Shown: positions 1 to 8,861 of the stretch, one piece after another
Numbering within the stretch: the first letter of the stretch is position 1
How the letters are laid out: each line of letters begins with the position of its first letter
Origin: Lachnospiraceae bacterium
Lineage (GTDB): Bacteria > Bacillota > Clostridia > Lachnospirales > Lachnospiraceae
Reading direction: 5' to 3'
DNA: 64,000 bases
Assembly (NCBI GenBank): GCA_022791815.1
Contig: JAAVZU010000047.1
Span: 18,832 to 82,831 of the forward strand
The notes under the pieces: model-generated
Databases searched by the model: none
What the model was told of the DNA's origin: nothing
Seen by the model: the letters and a program-made list of their open reading frames with translations, nothing else
Position numbers and translations under genes: made by a program

Positions 1-2158
1 CCGCTTTTTGCCCTGCACTAAACTTTTTCGTAATATCCTGCCTTTCTTTTGCCTTTACACCTGTATTACATAATTTAAATTGTGTTAACTGTTCTTCTCC
101 CGTATAACAAAATACGCCTAAACCGTTTTGATGTGTTTGAATTAGTTTTCCACTATAAATATATAATGGTATCTCAATTAACTTGGATATATCATTTTTA
201 TATTCCTTTTGAGATTCTATCTTACAACTTAACAATTTATCCAATTTCTTTTCTCTGATATACCAATCTCTAATTTCATTTATGTTCTTTTCGAATTTCT
301 TTCGCTTTTCTGATATATCCTTGCTTTTTTGTTCCATAAATAACCAATCCAGTTGTTTTATCTTTTTTTCCAGTCTGATACATAATTCTGCAATATCTAT
401 TTCTTTTAAATCTGTCAGATACTCCTTATTTTCGTTATAAAGGACTTCATCTAAGTTATCTTTACCCGCCAAAAATTTTTTTGCTTGTTCCACAATTTTT
501 TCAAGTTGTGCTATAATTTTTTTAGACTTCTCTTCCAACTGATTTAGATTGGCAATATCTGTATAAAAATTTTTATCTTCTAACAATTCTTTTGCTTCAT
601 TTACTTCTGGAACTTCCTCCTGTAATTCACACATAATAAGATACTTCTGACAATATTGTTGGTATTTGCCTGAATCTTTTTCAAAATCTAAAATATTTTC
701 TCTTGTCTCAAAATTAAAATCCAATTGTTGAGAAATATCCTTCAGTTCCTTTTGAATACGATCAATTTCATTTTTTATCTCATCATGCACATCCTTTAAT
801 GTGCTATTTAACATATTTTTCATTGCATCGAAGGATTTTTGATATTCTTTTATTGCATCAGAAAGATTTATATTGCTATTATCTTTTTCATAATCATGTC
901 CACAAGTTGGGCATACATTCTGAAATATCTCCTCCACTAATTTTTCCTTTCCTGCAATTTCTCCTCTTGCCTTTTCTATTTGTATATAAATCTGTTCTCT
1001 TTCATCTGCCTTTTCTGTATAATCTTTCTTCTTTTTCCTTAATGACTGGATAAATGCCAGTTGTTGTTCACTTAAATATCGTTCCTCTAAATCCTTAGTC
1101 ATTAAATTGTTTTCACTTTGTATCAATTCTGCAAGGTATATCTTTTTTTCATATTCTTTTTTATACTCTTGTAAAAGAGCAGATTCAAATTTTGAGAGTA
1201 CTATCTTTTTTACTAAATTGCTATTTCCTTTTAGTTCTTCTGCAATTTCACAACATTTTTTCGTTTGATAAACATCCATTTGTTTTACAAATTTATAGAA
1301 ATTTTCTGCTTTTATTTTATACTGGTCAAAAGGTTCTTTGCTGTTATACTCCTCCTTGTCCCATAGAATCTCCATTTTTTCCAATATTTTGCCACATTCT
1401 GGTTTTTCGCCAATAATGTCCTTTTGCTCCCCTTTTGTGTCCTTATATAATTGTTTTATATCCTTTTCTTTTTCTCTAATTTTTTCTTGAAGCTTTTTCT
1501 TTTCTTCTTCTATATCATCAAAGTAAGTATCACACTCTGCATCAATGAATTTATTCAAAAAGTTTACCCGTTCTGCATCCTTCTGAAATATAATATTGAA
1601 ACCATATTCCTGTTGGATATAATTTTTCTTCAACCACTCCTTCACATTCTTTTCACCAAATTCATTTGCAATATCTTCCGTTCTAACTTTATGATATTTA
1701 CCTTCTCCAAGTTCTTTCTTAAAATTTTCCAAATTAAATTTTCCAGAAATAATATATGCATCAAAGTCCTTTGCCTCTTCCTTTAAATCATTTCCCTTAC
1801 TTGCCATACCTTTCTTGGTATATCTTAAAACTGTCTTCATTTTATTGTTTTCATCTACAAATTCCACTGCAACAAATGCCTCTTTGCTCAAATCACTAAT
1901 AATAACATGATCTATAAATTTATTATTCTTTTCTGCATATACACTTAATTCCAGTTGCCCTGTTAAGGCAAAGGCAATTGCCTGAAAAATACTGGTCTTA
2001 CCATATCCATTTGGTCCTGTCAGGATCATGGACTTATAAATTGCATCTTCTTTGCTATGAAAATCAATGGTAATATAAGAATCTCTCTCCTCCGGCATAG
2101 CAGAAAAAGATTTAAAGTTACAAATATGTATTTTATAAATATAATATGTATTATTCAT
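1..2158 (-). CDS. ABC-3C-like SMC/Rad50-type ATPase, 3' end outside window
   Basis: Predicted DNA-associated ATPase of an ABC three-component (ABC-3C) conflict system. Reading begins at the ATG at 2158, MNNTYYIYKIHICNFKSF, a RecF/SMC-like opening. Walker A is GPNGYGKTS near residue 47. A long charged coiled coil follows, and near residue 417 a CPTCGH motif marks a Rad50-type zinc hook. The ABC signature FSAGQKA is reached just at the window edge, so Walker B and the D-loop are missing only because the sequence ends. The start lies 5 nt after the stop of the upstream gene, so the three genes 4393-1 form one operon. Association with the next two genes favours ABC-3C over a housekeeping RecN or SbcC. 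Confidence 0.8.
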   Translation of the reverse strand, partial: MNNTYYIYKIHICNFKSFSAMPEERDSYITIDFHSKEDAIYKSMILTGPNGYGKTSIFQAIAFALTGQLELSVYAEKNNKFIDHVIISDLSKEAFVAVEFVDENNKMKTVLRYTKKGMASKGNDLKEEAKDFDAYIISGKFNLENFKKELGEGKYHKVRTEDIANEFGEKNVKEWLKKNYIQQEYGFNIIFQKDAERVNFLNKFIDAECDTYFDDIEEEKKKLQEKIREKEKDIKQLYKDTKGEQKDIIGEKPECGKILEKMEILWDKEEYNSKEPFDQYKIKAENFYKFVKQMDVYQTKKCCEIAEELKGNSNLVKKIVLSKFESALLQEYKKEYEKKIYLAELIQSENNLMTKDLEERYLSEQQLAFIQSLRKKKKDYTEKADEREQIYIQIEKARGEIAGKEKLVEEIFQNVCPTCGHDYEKDNSNINLSDAIKEYQKSFDAMKNMLNSTLKDVHDEIKNEIDRIQKELKDISQQLDFNFETRENILDFEKDSGKYQQYCQKYLIMCELQEEVPEVNEAKELLEDKNFYTDIANLNQLEEKSKKIIAQLEKIVEQAKKFLAGKDNLDEVLYNENKEYLTDLKEIDIAELCIRLEKKIKQLDWLFMEQKSKDISEKRKKFEKNINEIRDWYIREKKLDKLLSCKIESQKEYKNDISKLIEIPLYIYSGKLIQTHQNGLGVFCYTGEEQLTQFKLCNTGVKAKERQDITKKFSAGQKA

Positions 2159-2163
2159 TTCTA

Positions 2164-2883
2164 TCACTCACTTTCTAACTCTTTTATTTTCTTTTCTATT
2201 TCTCTCTCATCTTTTTCACTTAACTGTATTTTTTCTAATAATGTATCCACACTATTTTTTTCTACTAATAAATCAAAAAGACCATCTGCTAAAACATTTA
2301 CTTTTTCTCTTAACATATCTTCTATAGACATATCTAATCCTTCTATATCAGATAAGTTCCAAAAAGGAAGTTTAATGCACATTCTGGTTAAAAGGTCATA
2401 ACCTTTATTAGCATTCTCCTTAAACTCACAAAAATAATTATAGTTCTGCAGTATACCAGAAATATTCTTTATAGTATAATTTCCATCCAGTATAGCCTCT
2501 AAAGCAGCACGCTCTTCTTCTGCATACCAGAGAATATATTTTCTGCAATAATATTGATTTTCTTCTATATTCAAAATTAACTTTCTCTGCTTGTCAGAAA
2601 TGTGATCCTGCTGATTGGCAATATACTCCTTTTGTTTTACTAAAAGTATCATAACCCAATTAGATTTCTTCGCTTTTTCCACAGTATCTGTTTCATAAAC
2701 TTCCTGACTCACTTCCAACAATTCATTTAAAGTATTTTCATTTAATTCAGTTTCCATAATCATATACATATCATCAAACTCGTTTGTATATATCTTTTTC
2801 ACAAATTCGTTCTTTACTATTTTTTTTATTTCATATTCATAAAATTTATTTTCCCTGAAAATATTATCTAGCAACTCTAACAT
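2164..2883 (-). CDS. ABC-3C-like middle component
   Basis: 239-aa acidic, helical protein with no catalytic motif that I recognise. It lies between the REase-like gene and the SMC-type ATPase, with 13-nt and 5-nt gaps, so translation is probably coupled. ABC-3C systems are known to carry a small variable 'middle component' in this position, thought to bridge the ATPase and the effector protein; that assignment is by position. The C-terminal 40 residues are strongly charged and probably coiled coil. The start is the ATG at 2883, preceded by a GGAGG-like site. Confidence 0.55.
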   Translation of the reverse strand: MLELLDNIFRENKFYEYEIKKIVKNEFVKKIYTNEFDDMYMIMETELNENTLNELLEVSQEVYETDTVEKAKKSNWVMILLVKQKEYIANQQDHISDKQRKLILNIEENQYYCRKYILWYAEEERAALEAILDGNYTIKNISGILQNYNYFCEFKENANKGYDLLTRMCIKLPFWNLSDIEGLDMSIEDMLREKVNVLADGLFDLLVEKNSVDTLLEKIQLSEKDEREIEKKIKELESE

Positions 2884-2896
2884 AATGCTCTCCTCC

Positions 2897-4393
2897 CTAT
2901 TCTACTTTTGTAACAAAGTTAATTGTTGAAATATCCATAAAAGATGGGTGTTTTTGTTCTTCCTGTATCTCCTTTTTTTTCATTATGCTATGAATCTCAT
3001 CTTGTTGTATTTCACTTTGGAATTCTTTTGTTAGGATCTTATCGTAATCTTTATAAATTTCCACATGCTCTAAAAAATTATTTATAATATTTGTTTTCAT
3101 ACGTTTTTTACCGCTTTTACCTCCCGAAATAATACTAGACAAAAATATGTTTTTATCCTTAAATTCCAATATTTTTCTATCCAGCAAGTTTAACTCCCTT
3201 TTATACTTATTAAACACATCTTGTAAAAACTCTAACCTAACATTTGCTATTTTATTACTTATGGATTTATATGGATCTTCCACATTAAATACTGGAAATT
3301 CCAGACTCATATTATCTATAATTTCTTTCATGTCCCAGTCCTTGATCGTCCCAAACACACAATCTCTATCCTCACAATATTCACCATGATCCGAACTACA
3401 ATCAGAACAAACATCTTCTTTTATTATCTCTAAAAATTCTTCCCGTCTATCCCATAAAAGTTTTTGCCATTTATAATTCGTATTCTCTGCATCCAGAAAT
3501 GCATTTTTTAAATCTTTTAAAGAAAGAAAAAATTTATCTCCTTCTGCCTTTGATTTTAGGGACATCATAATACTATAAATTTTGCAATATAGTTTATCTA
3601 AAATTTCTGTCTCTAATAGACTTTTATTTCTTTTTATATAAGGCTCTGCACCTTGATGAGGAGCTGATAACGTTTTAATCAAGTTCTGACATTCTCCTGC
3701 CAGACTATTTATTGGACAGGACAAAAATTCTAAATTTTGGTAAAACTCTTTGTAATCATTTTTTTGTCTACCTAACTTATCGCAAACCACCTGAATGCAT
3801 TCCTTACAAATACATTGCGTTTCATCCACAGTATTATATTGATAGTTTTTTGTTTCTATCCACTTTCTTATATAACTTCTGATGGTCTTTAGTTTAGAAC
3901 TTCCGTTTTGCAAACTAAGATTACTTTTCCAATAATCTGTATCCTCTACATTACTTTCTAATTCTCTTAATTCACTAATAAACTTTTCTTCTATGTATTC
4001 TTTATAGATTTGTTCAAACTCTGATTCTGAAAATTCTGCTAAAGGAGTAGATTGCTGGGGTTCATCAAATACAATCTTCCACTTTGTATCATTCTGCCCT
4101 GACAATTTATATTGCAAAATAAAGTTTTGTAGTATCTCTTTTCTATTTGCATTAGTAAGTGTCTTTTTCACCTGATAAATCTCTTCTGTTCTGCCATTGT
4201 CTTCAATCACAAAATCTTCCAACCACTCTATTTTGGCAATAACCTGTTCTGGTACAACCTTTTTGTTTTGAAATCTATCCCAAATAAACTCCAAGTACTT
4301 ATAAACTGCAACCATAGCCTGATAATGATAGCCTTGCCAACTAGGTATCGCATTTCGCCTTTCGTTATATAATGCTTGTACAAAATCTTCCAT
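2897..4393 (-). CDS. ABC-3C-like effector with REase-fold nuclease N-terminus
   Basis: 498 aa. The N-terminus has IPSWQGYHYQ, a helix seen at the start of Cap4/DUF4297-like nuclease domains. It is followed by acidic residues (WLEDFVIED) and then EEIYQVKKT, giving the acidic...QxK pattern of restriction-endonuclease-fold DNases. Two Cys clusters follow: CICKECIQVVC near residue 195, and a CSDC...C...C cluster near residues 325-345, likely zinc sites. Known ABC-3C operons pair such proteins with SMC-like ATPases, so I infer a nuclease effector activated during phage infection. It is the first gene of the operon; GAGAGG precedes the ATG at 4393. Cleavage activity is inferred from the motif only. 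Confidence 0.65.
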   Translation of the reverse strand: MEDFVQALYNERRNAIPSWQGYHYQAMVAVYKYLEFIWDRFQNKKVVPEQVIAKIEWLEDFVIEDNGRTEEIYQVKKTLTNANRKEILQNFILQYKLSGQNDTKWKIVFDEPQQSTPLAEFSESEFEQIYKEYIEEKFISELRELESNVEDTDYWKSNLSLQNGSSKLKTIRSYIRKWIETKNYQYNTVDETQCICKECIQVVCDKLGRQKNDYKEFYQNLEFLSCPINSLAGECQNLIKTLSAPHQGAEPYIKRNKSLLETEILDKLYCKIYSIMMSLKSKAEGDKFFLSLKDLKNAFLDAENTNYKWQKLLWDRREEFLEIIKEDVCSDCSSDHGEYCEDRDCVFGTIKDWDMKEIIDNMSLEFPVFNVEDPYKSISNKIANVRLEFLQDVFNKYKRELNLLDRKILEFKDKNIFLSSIISGGKSGKKRMKTNIINNFLEHVEIYKDYDKILTKEFQSEIQQDEIHSIMKKKEIQEEQKHPSFMDISTINFVTKVE

Positions 4394-4525
4394 CCTACGT
4401 ACCTCTCTTTCTCTTTATTCACAAAAAAACCTTTTGTTTTCTGTCTTAGTTAGTAAGTTGTATTATTTCTTATTTTTTACATATTGCTTTATTTTCTTTA
4501 ATTCTTTTTTTGCTTCTCTCTTCAA

Positions 4526-4846
4526 TCATTTATTTTTTTCACCAATCTGTTCCATAAATTCATTATATGCCTCATTTATCTTTTTTTCGCATATCCCATT
4601 CCATATCTCAATATACTCTTCTCTTTTTTCAAATTTTGCTGGTTCCATTTCACCTCCAAACCCCACACTATTTTCAACAATTCCTTCTGCATTTGATATT
4701 GCAATTTCATTTGGACAATATGTATAACTAAATTTAGAACATTCCCAACAATGCACTCCAAATTTCAATGTCCCATTACATGGATATGTATTTCTCTCTT
4801 TATTTCCATCGCAAAATCCCTCCATTATGAAGTGTTTCATATTCAT
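4526..4846 (-). CDS. small Cys-rich hypothetical protein
   Basis: 106 aa, not recognised. There are six cysteines in the first 65 residues (CDG, PCNG, CWEC, YCP, and a late C). CWEC and nearby Cys suggest a small metal-binding domain. There is no signal peptide or membrane segment. It lies alone between the ABC-3C operon and the 200-aa gene, on the same strand, behind AAGGTG. It could be an orphan immunity protein from the variable zone below the spike gene, but nothing in the sequence proves that. Confidence 0.5.
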   Translation of the reverse strand: MNMKHFIMEGFCDGNKERNTYPCNGTLKFGVHCWECSKFSYTYCPNEIAISNAEGIVENSVGFGGEMEPAKFEKREEYIEIWNGICEKKINEAYNEFMEQIGEKNK

Positions 4847-4900
4847 TTTTAAACACCTTCTTTCCTGATCAATTTCATTTATTAATTCAAAAAAACATAA

Positions 4901-5503
4901 TCAGAACATTTTCTCTATATCAGAAAATAAGCAGTGGAAAACTTTTACTTCTCCTTCGTAATGCAGTTCTGTTTCAATATCTGGAACAATTTTATGAGCA
5001 ATACTCCTATCTATCTTTAAAAGCCCTTCCAATGATAATTTGTTTGTTAAAATTTTCATCTCATTTTCATTCACAAATTCTTCTGCATCATAACAATGAA
5101 AATCCCATTTGTTGCTATCAGATTGTTTCAGTGTCTCTATAACATAAATATAGTAACAATTATCAAGCAAACTTATATACACTTCCAAATCCAGACGCCT
5201 TCCATTAAGGGCGGCTAATAACTCTTGATCATCATCTAAAATAGGTTGATTTTTATGTAATAAAACAGAAAAATGTACGCTGGGATAATCCGTATTTCTC
5301 CACTCTTTTATATAATTATCTGGAAATACATACTGCATAATTTCATAAACTTTTTTATTCACTTTATCTCGCAACTTCACGTCCTTCATGACAGTTTTAT
5401 ATTTTTTATATTCCTCTGTATTTTTATATACTTTATCCTCATAACTGCAATTTTTAGGATAATACAAGTTTATATTTTCTATAATCTTTCTATAACTTTC
5501 CAT
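4901..5503 (-). CDS. hypothetical protein of the effector/immunity zone
   Basis: 200 aa, soluble, mixed alpha/beta. I chose the ATG at 5503 because GGAGTGATGATA ends just before it; the ATG at 5512 lies too close to that site. No motif is recognised. Aromatic and acidic composition and position downstream of a spike with a C-terminal extension fit an immunity protein, but this is context only. It starts about 24 nt after the broken gene 5527-5833, so both belonged to one transcript. Confidence 0.5.
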   Translation of the reverse strand: MESYRKIIENINLYYPKNCSYEDKVYKNTEEYKKYKTVMKDVKLRDKVNKKVYEIMQYVFPDNYIKEWRNTDYPSVHFSVLLHKNQPILDDDQELLAALNGRRLDLEVYISLLDNCYYIYVIETLKQSDSNKWDFHCYDAEEFVNENEMKILTNKLSLEGLLKIDRSIAHKIVPDIETELHYEGEVKVFHCLFSDIEKMF

Positions 5504-5526
5504 TATCATCACTCCAACCTTTACTT

Positions 5527-5833
5527 TTATACTAGTAAAAACAAATCGGGTAATCCTGCTTTATAAGATACAAGAACATTAAAATTTCTATTACCAATAT
5601 AACAATCCAAATATTCCAACAATTTTATTACAAGAGATTCTTGACTTTCTCCTTTTGCATATAATTTCATATACTTTTTTTGTTTCACTCCTGATGTATG
5701 AATATCAAATATACTTTTACAAATCCTTATAATATTATTTTCTAAAATGTCTTGTACCGAATTCTTCTTTAGAAAGTGTTCCTAAAAAATAACTATCCAT
5801 TTTCTCTCTTAATTCGTTAATATCATATTTCAA
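5527..5833 (-). pseudogene. frameshifted small gene (about 100 codons)
   Basis: A TTG start at 5833 with a good ribosome site (AAAGGGGTG) opens LKYDINELREKMDSYFLGT and stops early. The next frame continues smoothly with QDILENNIIRICKSIF and runs to a stop at 5527, ending AGLPDLFLLV. Joined, the two parts give one protein of about 100 aa with a plausible helical fold. One base is therefore lost or gained near 5760, within the codons around EEFGT. The family is not recognised. The alternative of two tiny separate genes is unlikely because the second part has no start or ribosome site. Confidence 0.65.
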
Positions 5834-5866
5834 GTATTGTCACACCCCTTTCTCCTTGTTCTTTCC

Positions 5867-7159
5867 TTAATCCTCTAAAAACATTTCTTGAAAATGTTTC
5901 TTATGTCTTTCTAAATAAGTCTCCTCTGTTACAAACTGCTCCAAAGTCTCTTTTTCTATGGTACATGCATCATAAGTAAGATTTGTATAGCCTTCTTTAA
6001 ACTCGTCCCATTCCTCTTTATTCCATTCACTATGTAATATTTTGACTATTTTATCTATCTGTTGTTCATATTTTTTATTGATTCTTAGCTTTACTAAATT
6101 ATCTCCAACATCATAAGCATCTTCTCTTGCGTATAAAAGATAATAAAACCATTCTTCATGTTTCATAAACTCTCTGGCTAGTAAAACAAATCCTCTAAAA
6201 CCTCCAAATTCACAACACAATGTGGCTGAAAAATAGGAAAACAAATACCATTGCCATTCACCTATTTCCTTATTTGTTTCTTTTTCCTGAACCAATGTAA
6301 TCCATTGCTCCATTGCCAAAGCTGGATTTTTCTTCAAAGTTTCTACAATTACATCCATTTTCTCCTTTTTTTGCTTTTCCTCAAAATTCTTTTCTAGATT
6401 CCAACTTTCTTCTTTTTCCAAATCGTTTACAAACTCTCCAAAACCATCTTCTCCCAGCCATCTTTTAAATTCTGTGTAGTGTTTTATATATTTTTCTTCG
6501 TCACCCACACACAAATATATCCAAAACCAATTTTGGGCAAACTCTTCCCATTTATTCCTATCACTCCGAAACCGTTCCAAAAAATACTCCATTTGTTTCA
6601 CTGCATATTCTATATTACCCTCATAGAGATTTGCCTCGACACATCGAAAAAACAAATTAACATCTTCTATTTCCATACCTGCTGTTTTATACATTTCCAG
6701 ATAAGTATCCATAAATTCCCTTGTCTGTCCCATCTCCCGATATATAGCATATTCTTCCTTATTCGATAAATCCATAATATAACTACTTAGTTCTTCTAAC
6801 TCTGAAAGCATATATCTAATATCCTCTTTTTTCTTTAAAACCTGCATTTTTATATGTAATGTATTTATCATTTCCTGACGATGGTAATTCAAATTATAGA
6901 CAAATTTTATCTTTCTGCTAAGATACTCTCCATCATCTCCCTCTGGATTATACATAAGTAATGTTCCATCATTCCAATAATTAGCAAAAACATAGGTTCC
7001 AGCCTCTGTCTGTTTTGTATATACCACATTATCTGGTACTTTATTTATAAGCTCTTCCATAATTAGCAAAGCTTGTCCTTTGTCTGCTTTTTCTTTTTCA
7101 CCTTTATACCTTTCGATATCATTTTTCTTATTTTTTTGAAATAATTTTTTTAATAACAT
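5867..7159 (-). CDS. hypothetical protein with helical-repeat character
   Basis: 430 aa, very rich in W, E and K and almost entirely helical from about residue 100. This resembles a TPR-like scaffold, but no repeat consensus is clear. The N-terminus MLLKKLFQKNKKND is basic. A short beta segment near residues 45-90 (YTKQTEAGTYVFANYW) precedes the helices. AGGAGG overlaps the stop of the broken membrane gene upstream (7169), so the two are translationally coupled. Position in the zone below spike 8862-11483 suggests an immunity, chaperone or effector role; none can be assigned from motifs. Confidence 0.6.
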   Translation of the reverse strand: MLLKKLFQKNKKNDIERYKGEKEKADKGQALLIMEELINKVPDNVVYTKQTEAGTYVFANYWNDGTLLMYNPEGDDGEYLSRKIKFVYNLNYHRQEMINTLHIKMQVLKKKEDIRYMLSELEELSSYIMDLSNKEEYAIYREMGQTREFMDTYLEMYKTAGMEIEDVNLFFRCVEANLYEGNIEYAVKQMEYFLERFRSDRNKWEEFAQNWFWIYLCVGDEEKYIKHYTEFKRWLGEDGFGEFVNDLEKEESWNLEKNFEEKQKKEKMDVIVETLKKNPALAMEQWITLVQEKETNKEIGEWQWYLFSYFSATLCCEFGGFRGFVLLAREFMKHEEWFYYLLYAREDAYDVGDNLVKLRINKKYEQQIDKIVKILHSEWNKEEWDEFKEGYTNLTYDACTIEKETLEQFVTEETYLERHKKHFQEMFLED

Positions 7160-7168
7160 TTTTTCCTC

Positions 7169-8192
7169 CTATTTTCCAAACCTTACAAGAATTCCTGAAT
7201 TTTTATAGTAAACTATATAATCTGGTCTTTTAAAAACATCTGTATAATATCTATAAACGGCTTCTGGCAACTCTATCTTCTTATTGTCTAATTCTGTTCC
7301 CTTTGAAAGAACTGCATAATAGAGATAAGCGTCTCCTCTACGTGCAGCGGTTTGCTCATACTCAAAAGAAACTTCTGCATTTTCTATTAATACAGCCCCC
7401 TCATATAAATCTAAACAAGCACAATATATCTTTTGAGGTCCTTGGAAAAACCAAAAACAGCAATTACTATGGCAGAAATACCTATTCTACGTCTATCTTT
7501 CTCATATATACCTGTTATTAGATTAGTAAAAAATACAATAATACAAACAATACTTTTCCAGATTAGACAATATATGGCAGAAATTCCAAAACGTGATGAC
7601 CAAGGACAAAATATCATTATTCCTAAAACAATCATTACATTCGTTCCTACTAACATCCAACTTCTGCTCTCAAAATAATTTTCATCTTTATATATAGTAA
7701 GTATATGAAAATTGTTCTCTCTTTCACAGCCTACCACAGTGATCGTATCCCCTATTTCAATGTCATATCTATCTATTTGACATGAATAGCTATACCCACT
7801 TTCCTCACCAAATTTTCTGCATTTCACTAAATAATAGCATTCCCCTGTTTCTTCTTTCTTTTTTTTCATAACAATTCCTGATGTTTTCCATATTGTTCCT
7901 TCATATTTTTCAACAATGTCATCATTTAGGAACCAGCGATAGAACATCAACATAATTCCCAATACCGCTGTATACAAAACAGAAATAAAATATACCCTAT
8001 TTTATAAGCTGTTGATGTGTATTCCACGATAATAAACACAGACTGTATTATTCTTAATATGTATGCTGGAATTACACATAGCAAAGCTATTCTTAAATAT
8101 AAGATTTCCCGTAGATCATTTTGTTTTATTTTTTGTATTTCTTTCTTTTCTAGTACCTCTGTCCATTCTTTATTTATGCCTTCTTTTCCCAA
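7169..8192 (-). pseudogene. membrane protein gene broken by two frameshifts
   Basis: Three consecutive frames form one protein. Part 1 (8192 to about 7985) is MGKEGINKEWTEVLEKKE with a first membrane helix. Part 2 (to about 7440) carries VLYTAVLGIMLMFYRWFL, a beta domain (IEIGDTITVVGCERENNF) and two more helices. Part 3 (to 7169) is IYCACLDLYEGAVLIENAEV and ends ILVRFGK. Each junction leaves a helix or strand that continues sensibly in the new frame. The gene overlaps the end of the 8170-8757 gene by 23 nt and ends within the AGGAGG of the next gene, so it is an operon member that decayed. It may be a paralogue of 8170-8757, which also joins membrane helices to a small beta domain. Sequencing error is the alternative. 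Confidence 0.65.
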
Positions 8193-8757
8193 TATTTTTC
8201 TCTCGTTTCTTCTTAACCCTATACCTTTTTCGCAAAATAAAGTATTTCATATCTGGTGTAATCACTGTAATATATTCACCATTATATTTCTTTGGATGAA
8301 AATTTTTAGAATACTCCTCTTCATCAATTGTTTTTGATTCGCTAACACCATCTGCACCATATTGAAAGGTAATGGTATATTTATCCACATATCCCGAATT
8401 TCGCCATTCACGTTTTTTTTCTACAAAAGTAATTCTAGCATTGCAAAATTTTGTTTCACCAAATATTAATTTAAAAATACGTACTATATATAAAACTAAA
8501 ACAAAAGTACATATTCCAAAAGCCACTAAAAACAATCCAAGAAAAATCTTATCTTCAATATTATAATTATCTAATTTTACACCATTTTTAAAATTTACAA
8601 ACTCTCTTCTAATAATAAAAATATATCCCAATAATAGAAAAAGATTTGGACCAATAAAATGAAATGAACAGAGCATTGTTTTTAGTGATTTTACTCTTAG
8701 AGAAAATGTTGCATCTTCCCAATTTGTGGTTGCATATATATTTTTTCTTTTTTCCAT
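8170..8757 (-). CDS. small membrane protein, candidate immunity protein
   Basis: 195 aa. Two membrane helices are seen: about residues 35-50 (FIGPNLFLLLGYIFII) and 72-96 (IFLGLFLVAFGICTFVLVLYIV). A cytosolic beta-rich domain resembling DUF3592 follows (ARITFVEKK...YTITFQYGADG...YITVITPD), then a very basic tail RVKKKREKNIGKRRHK. It is the first gene downstream of the large spike with a hydrophobic C-terminal extension. A membrane immunity protein against a membrane-acting toxin is the natural guess. This is inference from order and topology; no immunity family is recognised. Confidence 0.5.
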   Translation of the reverse strand: MEKRKNIYATTNWEDATFSLRVKSLKTMLCSFHFIGPNLFLLLGYIFIIRREFVNFKNGVKLDNYNIEDKIFLGLFLVAFGICTFVLVLYIVRIFKLIFGETKFCNARITFVEKKREWRNSGYVDKYTITFQYGADGVSESKTIDEEEYSKNFHPKKYNGEYITVITPDMKYFILRKRYRVKKKREKNIGKRRHK

Positions 8758-8861
8758 GTGTTTTCTACTCCTTTATAACAATTCTTATACACCAATTCGT
8801 TTATAATTTTAAAATTTATATTTATTAAAACTATAATTACCTAAGCACAAAATATATTAAG

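Noticed and set aside
2057..2401. 114-codon plus-strand frame
   Set aside because: Antisense to the ABC-3C operon and overlaps two well supported genes.
4228..4422. 64-codon minus-strand frame at the start of the ABC-3C nuclease-like gene
   Set aside because: Out of frame within a better supported gene that has its own ribosome site; product is low-complexity.
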